The notes below the pieces were generated by a model that had not been told where the DNA came from, made no database searches, and was given only the letters and a program-made list of their open reading frames with translations. A stretch of 64,000 nt of DNA, from assembly GCF_013375535.1 (NCBI RefSeq), contig NZ_JABXJG010000001.1, positions 2,894,001 through 2,958,000 on the forward strand, in the 5' to 3' direction. Shown piece by piece: positions 29,427 to 37,414 of the stretch. Each line of letters starts with the position of its first letter. The first letter of the stretch is position 1. Source of the DNA: Sphingobium sp. 15-1 (GTDB lineage Bacteria; Pseudomonadota; Alphaproteobacteria; Sphingomonadales; Sphingomonadaceae). The position numbers and the translations under genes were made by a program.

Positions 29427-29984
29427 TCATGGCCGCAGGCCGCGCCACCGCAGCGGCGTGTCCGGCGTGTCGCGGGTCAGCAGCGGGGTTGCCCGGCCGA
29501 GCAGCGTCGAGGCCGGCAGCGCGCCGAAATAGCGGCCGTCCATGCTGTCGGGGACGGTTGGATTGAGCAGCAGCAGTTCGCCTGGCTTCAGCGTCCGGCA
29601 ACCCTGCCAAGCGGGCAGAGCACGGCCGCGGCCGTCCCGCGCGCGGGCGACGGCGACGGGCCGTGCGTCGACGCTCACCGCGCCGCCCTTCCGGCATATG
29701 CGTTGTCCGGCTTTCGCCGCGACATGCTTCAGCAGCGGCACCCCCTCGGGGAGATAGCGGCGAGCGGCCAGCCAGCGGGCCAGCGGCGGAGTCGGCGTCA
29801 CGGCGACCAGCACGCCGGCCGGCGGATCGCTGTCGGTCTGTATCCGGTAGAGCCCGATCGGCGCGCTGGCGCTGGCGTTCCAGATGAGCCGCGGGCGCGG
29901 ATCGAAAATCGCCACCGTGACAAACATTCCGGCGAACAACTCGCCCGCCAGCACCGTTGCGATGACATAGCCGAGGCGCGTCAT
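29427..29984 (-). CDS. traF: S26-family peptidase TraF (pilin maturation)
   Basis: The 185-residue protein has an N-terminal membrane segment. The catalytic Ser lies in ASAPIGLYRI and the catalytic Lys probably in VPLLKHVAAKAGQRIC, as in TraF of RP4. TraF-type peptidases process and cyclise the TrbC pilin. The ATG overlaps the stop of the DUF2840 gene (ATGA), so the genes are coupled. Confidence 0.9.
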   Translation of the reverse strand: MTRLGYVIATVLAGELFAGMFVTVAIFDPRPRLIWNASASAPIGLYRIQTDSDPPAGVLVAVTPTPPLARWLAARRYLPEGVPLLKHVAAKAGQRICRKGGAVSVDARPVAVARARDGRGRALPAWQGCRTLKPGELLLLNPTVPDSMDGRYFGALPASTLLGRATPLLTRDTPDTPLRWRGLRP

Positions 29985-30502
29985 CCCTCGATCTCCCGGC
30001 GCTTGAGCCAGGCGCGATGGCGCTCGATCGTGTAGGGTCGCGGCTGATGACCGCCGGCGATACGGTTGTGGACGTGTCGCCAATGATCGGGCGCGGCGTC
30101 GCAGGGATCGACGCCGGCCGCCTCCACCGCGTCGATCGCGGCGAGCACCTGGGCGACCTTCGGCCAGCCCTCGATCTTGAGCAGGATGTCGCCGCCCGGC
30201 CTGACGAACGGCAGCGTCGTGTAGGGCTCGCCCGCCGCAACCGCGCGCACCACGTCGATGCGCGATATGATCGTGCCGAAATCGTTGGACGCCCAGCGGA
30301 CGAACGCGAAGACGGCGCCTGGCCGGAAGCTGGCGACGCGCGTGCGGCGTGTGGTGATGCGATCCTGCGCGGCCCGGCCGAAGCGTATCCAATGCTCCAG
30401 CTTCTTCTCGATCCAGGTCAGCTCGACATGGGTGAGGCCGTCGTGGGCCAGCGCGCTCAGCGCGCCACCGCCGCGTGGGCCGGCGGGCCTGTCGGGATTC
30501 AT
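29981..30502 (-). CDS. DUF2840 family protein
   Basis: A 173-residue protein (LTHVELTWIEKKLEHWIRFGRAAQDRITTRRTRVASFRPGAVFAFVRWASNDFGTIISRIDVVRA) of DUF2840, a conserved member of repA-parA-traF clusters in ICEs. No function is known. It normally follows parA; here parA is missing and the gene begins 238 bp after repA. Confidence 0.85.
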   Translation of the reverse strand: MNPDRPAGPRGGGALSALAHDGLTHVELTWIEKKLEHWIRFGRAAQDRITTRRTRVASFRPGAVFAFVRWASNDFGTIISRIDVVRAVAAGEPYTTLPFVRPGGDILLKIEGWPKVAQVLAAIDAVEAAGVDPCDAAPDHWRHVHNRIAGGHQPRPYTIERHRAWLKRREIEG

Positions 30503-30590
30503 TGGCGGTCTCCGGGATTAGGGTGCGCAGCGCGCGTGTGGCGCGCGGCCTTCAGCGCCGGGCTGTCCACAGCCGCGCGCGCCGTTAGCA

Positions 30591-30759
30591 AGAATCCGAA
30601 GGATTCTTTTCTATTAGCACCGTTAGAAGGGAGTCGATTTCGCGAGGATTTCCGCAGGTTTGCGAGGACCGCGCGTTCCCGATAGTCCGTGTCCGGCGTT
30701 CCCGATCGTCCGAATCCGCCTGTTCCTGATAGTCCGAGCCTCATGGCCGGTTATCCACA
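30591..30759. other. Candidate vegetative origin: three iterons plus DnaA box
   Basis: Directly after the repA stop lie three direct repeats of GTTCCCGATAGTCCG: 30675-30689, 30698-30712 (one change) and 30722-30736 (one change), at 23- and 24-bp spacing. A perfect DnaA box TTATCCACA is at 30751-30759 inside the repA 3' end. On the other side, a small hairpin AGAATCC-GAA-GGATTCT (30591-30607) opens an A/T-richer patch. The set is what an iteron-controlled replication origin looks like. The remaining bases of 30503-30740 hold no gene. Confidence 0.7.
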
Positions 30760-31634
30760 GGCTTGAGGCCGACGCGGCGCACGGCGGCGTCGAACGGATC
30801 TTGCGCGATCGGGGTGAAGGTCAGCCGGTCGCGGCCGAGCGCATGTTCGAGCGCGAGGACGTAGCCGGGCAGCGGTTGACGGGCGACGATGCCGCGCAGC
30901 TCGAACGCGAAGCGCCGGAGCGGCGAGAGCACACCCGATTTCAGATGGAGGTGCGGAACGTCGAAGCTCCAGCCGCCGTGCTGGCGGCCGCCATGCTTGC
31001 GGACGATGCGGTAAAGCCAGCGCTCCAGGCCGCCGGTGAGATCGAAATAGGCGCGGTCGATCGTCAGGACGAGCGCGCGATCCAGCACGCCGGCATAGAA
31101 CCAGTCCGCCAGGATCAGTTCGATGCCGAGCGCGCGACCATTGCCGTCCGCCCGCTCGCGCCATTCGTTGATCCAGGAAAAGCGATGGCGCCGGCGCTGA
31201 TGCTCCTGCCGGATCGAAGTGGCGACCGTCGTGGATTGCAAACGGTCGAGCGCCGCCTTCAGGCGCTCGTAGCTCGCCTTGCCGAAGCCGCGCCGGGTGA
31301 ACGCCAATATCTCGTGCGGCGTCGTCGCCATCAGGCGCGAGGTTGGCCGTCCGGCATCGCGCGCCTCGATGAGCTGGCTGGCCGCCCAGATCAGCACGTC
31401 GGCGTCCCAAATAGTCGCCATGCCGTGCTCGGGCACGGCTTCGACCGAGATCCAGGTCGCGCCCATGCGGAAGTCGATCGGCGCCGCGCGCCTGGTCTTG
31501 GCGAGGCTGAAGAACGGCCAGGCCATCAAGTCCTGCGCGTCGCGGACGGCGAGGTCGCCGGGGACGGAACGGAACAGCTCAAGCTGCGTCCGCTCGACGC
31601 TGGACCGGTCAGACGGGGACGACGCGGCGGGCAT
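30741..31634 (-). CDS. repA: Replication initiator protein RepA
   Basis: The 297-residue protein matches plasmid/ICE RepA initiators: a winged-helix N-terminal half (ERTQLELFRSVPGDLAVRDAQDLMAWPFFSLAKTRR ... ISVEAVPEHGMATIWDADVLIWAASQLIEARD) and a C-terminal half with LERWLYRIVRKHGGRQHGGWSFDVPHLHLKSG. It would bind the iterons immediately downstream of its own gene. Presence in an ICE suggests transient plasmid-like replication after excision. Confidence 0.92.
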   Translation of the reverse strand: MPAASSPSDRSSVERTQLELFRSVPGDLAVRDAQDLMAWPFFSLAKTRRAAPIDFRMGATWISVEAVPEHGMATIWDADVLIWAASQLIEARDAGRPTSRLMATTPHEILAFTRRGFGKASYERLKAALDRLQSTTVATSIRQEHQRRRHRFSWINEWRERADGNGRALGIELILADWFYAGVLDRALVLTIDRAYFDLTGGLERWLYRIVRKHGGRQHGGWSFDVPHLHLKSGVLSPLRRFAFELRGIVARQPLPGYVLALEHALGRDRLTFTPIAQDPFDAAVRRVGLKPVDNRP

Positions 31635-31640
31635 GGGTGC

Positions 31641-31907
31641 TCAGCGCCGCACGCAATCGGTGGGCAGGCGCTTGGCGGGGTAAACCACGCCGGCGCCGGG
31701 ATCACAGGTCGAGCGGCGGGTGCCAAGCGCCGCCCAGGCATCGAGGTCGTCGATCGCGTAGACGATGCGGCCGCCGAGTCGGCGGAACACCGGCCCGGTG
31801 CCGAAGCAGCGATGTTTCTCCAGCGTCCGCGCCGACAGGCCGAGATGGATCGCCGCATCGGGCGTCTTGAGATAGCGTGGCGTCGTGACGGCGACAGGCT
31901 CGGCCAT
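31641..31907 (-). CDS. AlpA/MerR-like helix-turn-helix protein
   Basis: An 88-residue protein with a small winged HTH (RYLKTPDAAIHLGLSARTLEKHRCFGTGPVFRRLGGRIVYAIDDLDAWA), the fold of AlpA/excisionase-type DNA-binding proteins. AGGAGG lies six bases before the ATG. Only six bases separate it from repA, so it may control repA or act as a recombination directionality factor; the sequence does not decide. Confidence 0.8.
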   Translation of the reverse strand: MAEPVAVTTPRYLKTPDAAIHLGLSARTLEKHRCFGTGPVFRRLGGRIVYAIDDLDAWAALGTRRSTCDPGAGVVYPAKRLPTDCVRR

Positions 31908-32026
31908 GATGATCCTCCTGATGATGGCCGGCTCCGAAAAGCGGGGCCGGCGGACAGGAGGCGATGGTGGCGAAATGACCCCAAGCCGAAGAAGGGACAA
32001 AGTCGAGGGGGTCGGGAATGTCCCCC

Positions 32027-32806
32027 TCAACCGCCGCGCAGCAAGCGGATATAGCCGCCGTCGCGCAGCTCCACGGCCTCGGCGATCCATCGGCTGATGC
32101 GCTTGCGCTCGCGGCTTTCGGTCCAATCGGCGGCGTTGTAGGCGCAGACGTCGCCGTCGATCAGCGCGGCGGCCAGCTCCTTGCGGGTGGCGCCGGCCTG
32201 AAGGCCGTCGAGCACTTGCAACAGCGTGAGCAGATGACGCCGCCGGAAGGGCGTCGGACGCAAGGGCGGCGGCCCGGCCGCCAAGCCACCCAGGCGGCGG
32301 GACAGCCGCTCGGCGGCCGCGAGGCGGGTGATGGGATCGCTCCCGATCGGCAGCATCATGGCCAGCGGCCGGTCGAGCGAGCCCGACACCCAGAGATGCG
32401 CGTCGCCATCGGTGTCAGCGAGGATGAGATGGAGGAAGTCGCCGATTCTCGTCCGCGCGCGAACGGCGCCCAGCATTTTCATGTCGAGGCCCGGGACAGC
32501 GCCGATGTCGGGCAAGGCCGGCGCCAGGACGATGCTGGCCGGGGACAGGTCCGGCCGCGCCACCGCCAGCTTCGGATCGAAGGCGAAAGCCGGCGCGGCG
32601 TGGAAGCTGATTCCCCAGCGCCGCACCAGACCGGCGGTCGCCTCGTCTGCGGTGATCGCGCCGCGCTTCACGCGGCCGAGCGCGCGGTGGTAGTCGGTGC
32701 GATACTGTTCATTCCGGCTGACGTAGCCGATGGCGATGTCGGAATATTGCAGCGCGTCGTCCCCGGCTTCGTCCGGGGACACGCGCCAATCCTTCTCAGG
32801 CGGCAT
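32027..32806 (-). CDS. DUF2285 family DNA-binding-like protein
   Basis: A 259-residue protein. The N-terminus (DWRVSPDEAGDDALQYSDIAIGYVSRNEQYRTDYH) is a transcriptional-regulator-like domain, and the C-terminus (RRHLLTLLQVLDGLQAGATRKELAAALI) is DUF2285. Such proteins are conserved upstream of repA in ICEs and are thought to be regulators. ATG 32806 has GGAGG six bases upstream. Confidence 0.85.
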   Translation of the reverse strand: MPPEKDWRVSPDEAGDDALQYSDIAIGYVSRNEQYRTDYHRALGRVKRGAITADEATAGLVRRWGISFHAAPAFAFDPKLAVARPDLSPASIVLAPALPDIGAVPGLDMKMLGAVRARTRIGDFLHLILADTDGDAHLWVSGSLDRPLAMMLPIGSDPITRLAAAERLSRRLGGLAAGPPPLRPTPFRRRHLLTLLQVLDGLQAGATRKELAAALIDGDVCAYNAADWTESRERKRISRWIAEAVELRDGGYIRLLRGG

Positions 32807-32965
32807 CGTAACCCTCCCAAGCATGGCCCTCTGGGGAGCGCGTTGGAAGATGTTCTCAGGCTCGCCGTTGGCGAGAAGCCCTGCCGAGCGGGCGAGCGCA
32901 TAGCGGATTCAAGTCAGCGTTTTGACTGGCTTTTCCGAACCGCCGGCGGGCGGCCAAGGTCGATT

Positions 32966-33229
32966 CTACGACCCTGGCGGACGCAGATAATGGCGGTAGC
33001 CGGTCTCGCTCATCCACCGGGCGCGAGCGAGATGGGAGTCGTGGACGAGGCGCGCGCGTTCGGGTTCGGCGGCCGGGTCGATCCCGAAGATGATCCGCAC
33101 GGCTTCGCGCCAATCGGCTTTTTCCTCGGCGGCATCGAGCAGCCGCCAATAGGTCCGATGATGGCGTTCGTCATACTCGGTGACGTGCGGCGCATCGGGC
33201 GCGCGGTCCTCGAAAGCGGCTATCGCCAT
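32966..33229 (-). CDS. Small conserved ICE protein (unknown function)
   Basis: An 87-residue charged protein (RHHRTYWRLLDAAEEKADWREAVRIIFGIDPAAEPERARLVHDSHLARARWMSETGYRHYLR). It resembles short proteins that usually stand between an XRE regulator and the DUF2285 gene in such ICEs. It is probably helical and may bind DNA. I give no function. Confidence 0.75.
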   Translation of the reverse strand: MAIAAFEDRAPDAPHVTEYDERHHRTYWRLLDAAEEKADWREAVRIIFGIDPAAEPERARLVHDSHLARARWMSETGYRHYLRPPGS

Positions 33230-33369
33230 CGCCTCGCTCCGCCTTCAGCCATTGCCCCCTGCGCGTGCCGATTCACCAAACATACACCATAATGGATCGA
33301 AATAATCGCCCCGACGCGGCTATGGCCGAGTCATGTCGAGGGGATAATCTACTCAACAGCAAGGCCCGT

Positions 33370-33621
33370 TTACTTCCGGGTCTTCTCCAGAGCCTCGCGC
33401 ACCACCATCAGGCCTTCGCCGCGATCCGAATCGAGAAAGACGACGCCAGCCGCCTCCAGCGCCCTGACCACCTGATGCCGCGTGTCTTCGCGCACGGGCA
33501 GGCCGCTCTCTGACTCGACGCGCTTCAGCGCGGTCAGAGCAACAAGGGCCTTGTCGGCAAGCATCTCCTGTGTCCAACCGAGAAGCGCGCGTGCGGCCCG
33601 CACTTGGCGGGAAGTGATCAT
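33370..33621 (-). CDS. XRE-family regulator
   Basis: An 83-residue protein with a lambda-repressor-like HTH (TSRQVRAARALLGWTQEMLADKALVALTALKRVESESG) and a short C-terminal extension (ALEAAGVVFLDSDRGEGLMVV), a form common in single-domain ICE/plasmid repressors. GGAGG stands nine bases before ATG 33621. A perfect palindrome 42 bp upstream is its likely operator. Confidence 0.9.
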   Translation of the reverse strand: MITSRQVRAARALLGWTQEMLADKALVALTALKRVESESGLPVREDTRHQVVRALEAAGVVFLDSDRGEGLMVVREALEKTRK

Positions 33622-33662
33622 GCATGACCACCTCCACAAGCAACGCGCTGTACGCCATGAAA

Positions 33663-33679
33663 ACGACTATTATAGTCGT
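33663..33679 (-). promoter_or_regulatory. Operator palindrome over a -10 box for the XRE gene
   Basis: ACGACTAT-T-ATAGTCGT is a perfect 8-1-8 palindrome. On the minus strand its centre contains TATAAT, an ideal -10 element, about 50 bp before the XRE start, with a weak TTCACA-like -35 some 15 bp further up. A repressor bound here would block its own promoter. The rest of 33622-33821 shows no gene. Confidence 0.7.
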
Positions 33680-33821
33680 CTTGGGATAATGTGAATATAC
33701 GCGCTCATGAAAACGGCCGCGCGGCCGTCGCCGATCCGGGTCGAGCCGGATCGGCGCAAATCCATAGCTGCCGGGAAGCCTAAAGCCGCAGGGCCGAAAC
33801 CGGCCCTGCGGCGGCGCGTGG

Positions 33822-34664
33822 TTATCCCGCCTTCAAACGCTGCATGCCTTCGGCCAGCGTCCAGAGCGCGCGATTAAGGGTGACGTTCTGGTCGATGCCG
33901 TTGATGGCGCGGGTCTGGCTGCGGCGGATGCGGCCCTCGGCATTGCGCTTGCGGCCATGCAATCCGCCACGAACGACGTTTTCCTGAATGACGTTGAACG
34001 TGCTCCACAGGCTGGAGCCTACATCCTCGCGGCGGCGCGGCTCGATGATCTGCTCGGGACGAAGCGGGCTTTCGTCCTCGCCATAGCGGGCGACCAGGCT
34101 CACCTCGCCGAGCAACCGCCGCTCGTCATCGGAAAGCTGCGTCGCTTTCATGCCCTCGCTGGCGTCGATCAGGCGCGGGAAATCCTCGGCAACGGTATAG
34201 ACGCCTTCGATGATGTCGTCCTGAATGTTGCCCTTGTGGGGGACGCGGACTTCCTCGAACCGCTCGCCCGCGATCATGCTGTTGGTGCAGACGAAGCGCA
34301 GCATCCCGGCGAACATCTGATAGGCGCTGGTCCCGTCATGGCTGTTGACGATGATGACCTCGGCGGCCTCGGGCTTGCCGATGCCGTCATCGCGGCGCAG
34401 GCGCAGCATGTGCTTGGCGTGACCGTGGCGGCCGCCGTCGCGGGGGACGGACTGGACGGCGAAGAACGGGAACCACCCTTCCCGGCGCAACCCCTCCACG
34501 ATGTCGATGGTCGGAACATAGACATAGCGCTCCGAACGGCTGTCATGCGCCTCGCGGGCGAAGATGGACGGGACGTGCCGATACAGCGCCTCGTTGTCGA
34601 GCGCCTCATAGCCGCTGATCTGGTGGGCGTTGCGGCCGAACCGGGTCGCGAGTTGATGATACAT
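33822..34664 (-). CDS. DUF932 family protein
   Basis: A 280-residue protein (HQLATRFGRNAHQISGYEALDNEALYRHVPSIFAREAHDSRSERYVYVPTIDIVEGLRREGWFPFFAVQS ... LRFVCTNSMIAGERFEEVRVPHKGNI) matching DUF932, a family common on plasmids, phages and ICEs and sometimes linked to anti-restriction. The biochemical role is unknown. The purine-rich AAGGAAGGAA precedes ATG 34664. Upstream (34665-34875) is a 211-bp GC-rich stretch without a gene, possibly a long leader. Confidence 0.88.
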   Translation of the reverse strand: MYHQLATRFGRNAHQISGYEALDNEALYRHVPSIFAREAHDSRSERYVYVPTIDIVEGLRREGWFPFFAVQSVPRDGGRHGHAKHMLRLRRDDGIGKPEAAEVIIVNSHDGTSAYQMFAGMLRFVCTNSMIAGERFEEVRVPHKGNIQDDIIEGVYTVAEDFPRLIDASEGMKATQLSDDERRLLGEVSLVARYGEDESPLRPEQIIEPRRREDVGSSLWSTFNVIQENVVRGGLHGRKRNAEGRIRRSQTRAINGIDQNVTLNRALWTLAEGMQRLKAG

Positions 34665-34875
34665 GGTCGGTTCCTTCCTTGGGCTTGGGTTTCCGCGCAG
34701 CGGAGCGCCGCGCTGAAACCCTGCCCGTCGGCGAGACCGGGGGTGCAAACGGAGGGGCGGCTTCGCGGGGAACCGGCTGCACGGAACGCGAAGCGTGGAG
34801 GAAGCTGGGCGGAAGCTGATCCGAAGTGCGCCAGGGGCAGCGCCCCAAGCACCGCGCCGCGCCAGCGGCGCCGAT

Positions 34876-35172
34876 CTAGAGCATTCGGTCCCGGCTAGCG
34901 GGAACGACCGTAGCTGTTCGCTTTCGGAAATAGACCCGCTCCGTTTTGGGCTCGGCGAGGGCCTCGAACCCGGCATCCAGCCAGGCCCGGCGTTGCGGCG
35001 CGCTGCAATCCGCATCTCCCTTAGCGCACCACCATTCAGGCTCGGCCGCGCCACGCGGCAGCAGGCCGCCGATGATGCTCTCGATCTGCGCGAAGCCGAG
35101 TTCGACGTCCTCGGCGTCGTTACGGACTTTCCACCGTCTCAGGAAAGCGCCCAGCGCATCGTATTTGCCCAT
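34876..35172 (-). CDS. DUF7662-type protein
   Basis: A 98-residue protein starting GKYDALGAFLRRWKVRNDAEDVELGFAQIESIIGGLLPRGAAEPEWW, a recognisable conserved module in which a short domain with Trp residues is predicted to bind something unknown. The C-terminus reads DAGFEALAEPKTERVYFRK. It is 17 bp after the next gene and probably part of the same transcript. Confidence 0.8.
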   Translation of the reverse strand: MGKYDALGAFLRRWKVRNDAEDVELGFAQIESIIGGLLPRGAAEPEWWCAKGDADCSAPQRRAWLDAGFEALAEPKTERVYFRKRTATVVPASRDRML

Positions 35173-35189
35173 CCCGACGTTCCCGCCTT

Positions 35190-35630
35190 TCAGCTCGGGA
35201 TCGTCAAGCGGATGCGCGTCGGATCGAGTTGGTGGTTGGGATAGCCGGTGGGACGGCCCATCGTCAGCGCCATCATGATCCGGGTCGAGCAGATGGCACA
35301 GTCGAGTGCGGATGCCACGCCGTCGGCGCAGTCGATGCAGGCGCGGCGGGGCTTTGAGCCGTCGAGCAGACCGATCAGCAGATGTTCGTCGTCGGACAGC
35401 ATCACTCCGCCCACAGCGATCGGTCGGCCAAGCGCGGCTTCGCATAGCGCCATCAGGCTGGCGAACACCGGCGCGAGCATCCCGCAGTCGTGGGGCGACA
35501 GCGTCATGTAAAGCCGTTGCTGAACGGGAGCGCGCGCATCGCGCGCCGCGCGCCAGCAGCGGGCGGCGGCCGTCACCAGCTCGTCGGGAGCGGGAATCGC
35601 CTCGCCGCGTGCGACGGTCGCGTGCATCAT
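35190..35630 (-). CDS. Hypothetical protein with a CxxC-x9-CxxC motif
   Basis: A 146-residue protein that I do not recognise. Cysteines 98, 101, 111 and 114 (ACIDCADGVASALDCAIC) have zinc-ribbon-like spacing. The N-terminal half contains AAARCWRAARDARAPVQQRLYMTLSPHDCGMLAPVF. ATG 35630 overlaps the stop of a 32-codon leader ORF (ATGA); Met2 at 35627 is an alternative start. Confidence 0.65.
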   Translation of the reverse strand: MMHATVARGEAIPAPDELVTAAARCWRAARDARAPVQQRLYMTLSPHDCGMLAPVFASLMALCEAALGRPIAVGGVMLSDDEHLLIGLLDGSKPRRACIDCADGVASALDCAICSTRIMMALTMGRPTGYPNHQLDPTRIRLTIPS

Positions 35631-35725
35631 GAGACCCGCCTCAACGCCAGCCGGCCGGCGCCGACGAGCAGCGTCGTCACGGCCGGCAGGCTGGTCGTCA
35701 TTGATCGGTCCTGCCGGGCGGTCAT
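35627..35725 (-). CDS. Short upstream ORF (32 codons)
   Basis: The frame has AGGAGAG in a good position before ATG 35725 and ends in an ATGA overlap with the following gene. The predicted peptide has a short hydrophobic stretch (SLPAVTTLLVGAG). It is either a small protein or a leader that couples translation. The coupling argues that it is translated; its function is unknown. Confidence 0.5.
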   Translation of the reverse strand: MTARQDRSMTTSLPAVTTLLVGAGRLALRRVS

Positions 35726-35779
35726 GGCGTCGCTCTCCTCGGTTCGGCTCCCCTTGCCTCGACCGTTCGGATAGCCTAG

Positions 35780-35799
35780 TTGCGAATAATTCTCAATTA
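35780..35799 (+). promoter_or_regulatory. Possible Fur box before the methyltransferase
   Basis: TTGCGAATAATTCTCAATTA resembles the classical Fur-box core (GAGAAT-N-ATTCGC type) and stands 10 bp before the methyltransferase start, in the divergent promoter gap 35726-35808. It is A/T-rich in an otherwise GC-rich stretch. This is a motif judgement only. Confidence 0.5.
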
Positions 35800-35808
35800 G
35801 GAATCGCG

Positions 35809-36672
35809 ATGTCAGCGCAGAACACCTATCAGGTCGCCGACTGGAACGGCCCCAGCGGGGAGCGCTGGGTCGCCAACCAGGCGCGGCTCGACGCCATGCT
35901 GGCGGTGTTCGGCGACGCTGCAATCGAGACCGCCGCGCCAAGGGCGGGCGAGCGCGTGCTGGACGTCGGCTGCGGCGCGGGCGCGTCGAGCCTGGCTTTG
36001 GCGGCTCGCGTCGGCGCGAAAGGCGAAGTGCTGGGCGTGGACATATCCGAGCCGCTGATCGAACGGGCCTGCGCGCTGATGCCGAAGGAGGCGCCGGTCG
36101 TGTTTCAGGTGGCCGACGCCGGCAGCGCGCCGCTGCACGAAAGCGCGTTCGACATTCTATTCTCGCGCTTCGGGGTGATGTTCTTCGATGATCCGGTACC
36201 GGCCTTCGCCCATATGCGCCGCGCGCTCAGGCCCGGCGGCCGGCTTGCCTTCGTCTGCTGGCGCGGTGCGGCCGAGAACGATTGGGTGCGCCTGCCGATG
36301 AGCGCCATCCGTGACATCATCCCGCCGCCTGCGCCGCCCGACCCCGAAGCGCCTGGTCCGTTCTCGTTCGGGGACCGGGATCGCGTCGCACGCATCCTGA
36401 CGGCGGCCGGGTATAGCGACATCACTATCGCGCCCTTTGACGACTCGATCCCGTTCGGCCAGGGCGCGACGCGGGACGCGGCGATCGACGACGCGGTGGA
36501 GATGGCGTTCGAGGTCGGCCCGCTGTCGCGCGCTCTCGCCGATCAGCCGGACGACATCCGCGCCCGCGCCTCGGCGGCGGTTCGCGCCGCCTTCGCCGGA
36601 CGTCCCGGCGAGCGGTCGGTGATGATCGATGGCGCGGCCTGGATCGTCGCGGCGCACAATCCGCTAAGTTGA
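35809..36672 (+). CDS. Class I SAM-dependent methyltransferase
   Basis: The 287-residue protein has motif I VLDVGCGAGASSLALAARV, the acidic loop GVDISEPLIERA, and the post-motif region FDILFSRFGVMFFDDPVPAFAHMRRALRPGGRLAFVCW. This is the UbiE/Methyltransf_11-type fold. The substrate cannot be read. AGGA lies seven bases before ATG 35809, after a Fur-box-like site. It is divergent from the ICE accessory genes and looks like cargo. Confidence 0.88.
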   Translation: MSAQNTYQVADWNGPSGERWVANQARLDAMLAVFGDAAIETAAPRAGERVLDVGCGAGASSLALAARVGAKGEVLGVDISEPLIERACALMPKEAPVVFQVADAGSAPLHESAFDILFSRFGVMFFDDPVPAFAHMRRALRPGGRLAFVCWRGAAENDWVRLPMSAIRDIIPPPAPPDPEAPGPFSFGDRDRVARILTAAGYSDITIAPFDDSIPFGQGATRDAAIDDAVEMAFEVGPLSRALADQPDDIRARASAAVRAAFAGRPGERSVMIDGAAWIVAAHNPLS

Positions 36673-36690
36673 CGGCGTTCAATAGGGGAA

Positions 36691-36718
36691 GACGCCCCGC
36701 TCTGTGGAGCGGGGCGTC
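36691..36718. terminator. GC-rich hairpin between convergent genes
   Basis: GACGCCCCGCTC-TGTG-GAGCGGGGCGTC, perfect 12-bp arms, begins 18 bp after the methyltransferase stop and ends 10 bp before the DUF736 stop on the other strand. It lacks a T-run but its position suggests bidirectional termination. Confidence 0.65.
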
Positions 36719-36727
36719 GTCGGCCGC

Positions 36728-37027
36728 TCAGCGCGACCAGATGAGGGCGTATTCGCCGGCGGTCTCGGTCTCGACCAGGGTGGCGTAGATCGGAGCCGGG
36801 AAGCTCGGATCGTCCAGCTTGACCGAGATGTAGTCGCGGCCCTCGCGGCTGGTCTTCTTCCAGGCGGCGCCGATGTCCATGTCGCCGGCGCTGATGCGGA
36901 AGTCGGGGGACTTCTCGCCTTCCTTCTCGACCGGGCGAAGGGTCGCCTTGGTGCTGAGGGTGAGCGTCTTGATGACGCCGTTGAACTCGCCCTTGCTGTT
37001 GGCGGTGAAGGTGCCGATCGTAGCCAT
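36728..37027 (-). CDS. DUF736 family protein (second copy)
   Basis: The 99-residue protein ([34 protein letters not shown] ... [24 protein letters not shown]) is a standard DUF736. It is clearly diverged from the copy at 29055, so they are paralogues acquired separately rather than a recent duplication. AGGAG precedes ATG 37027. A long hairpin lies about 110 bp upstream. Confidence 0.9.
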   Translation of the reverse strand: MATIGTFTANSKGEFNGVIKTLTLSTKATLRPVEKEGEKSPDFRISAGDMDIGAAWKKTSREGRDYISVKLDDPSFPAPIYATLVETETAGEYALIWSR

Positions 37028-37137
37028 GTCGTAATCTCCTGCTTGCTCGGGCCACGCCCATCGCGGCCTCGATGGCTCGGCGTTGGTCGGGGCGCGATCG
37101 ACCCCGCACCGCTTGCGGCTGGAACGCAGTGGAGGTT

Positions 37138-37206
37138 GGGCGGCGGGCGGCTTTTTTGCTTCGCGATGCAAAGCCGAAGGCGGCGGAAAAAAGCCGCCCG
37201 CCGCCC
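37138..37206. repeat. Long perfect hairpin upstream of DUF736
   Basis: The arms GGGCGGCGGGCGGCTTTTTT (37138-37157) and their exact complement (37187-37206) enclose a 29-nt spacer that itself contains a small stem (GCTTCGCGATGC). The T6 and A6 runs face inwards, so this is not a simple terminator. The remainder of 37028-37414 is GC-rich and carries no gene I can support. Confidence 0.75.
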
Positions 37207-37414
37207 TTGCGGGAAGGCGATCAGCCTCGGTCAGACAAGCCATTGGAGAGGCCGTGTGGCGCGGCGACGGCAGTTCTCAGGTGGCGACAGGCGTGCTCGG
37301 CGAATCCGCAGCACCGGGCGCTTCGGTGGAAGGAGTATCCAGCCTCAGTCGCTCACGCGAGGACGGACGTGCGGGACAACAGGCGGGGCCGACGCCCGCT
37401 ACCGGAGCGGCGGA

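Noticed and set aside
30503..30740. parA remnant between repA and DUF2840
   Set aside because: No Walker-type motif or ParA-like frame could be found; the stretch is explained by iterons and a hairpin.
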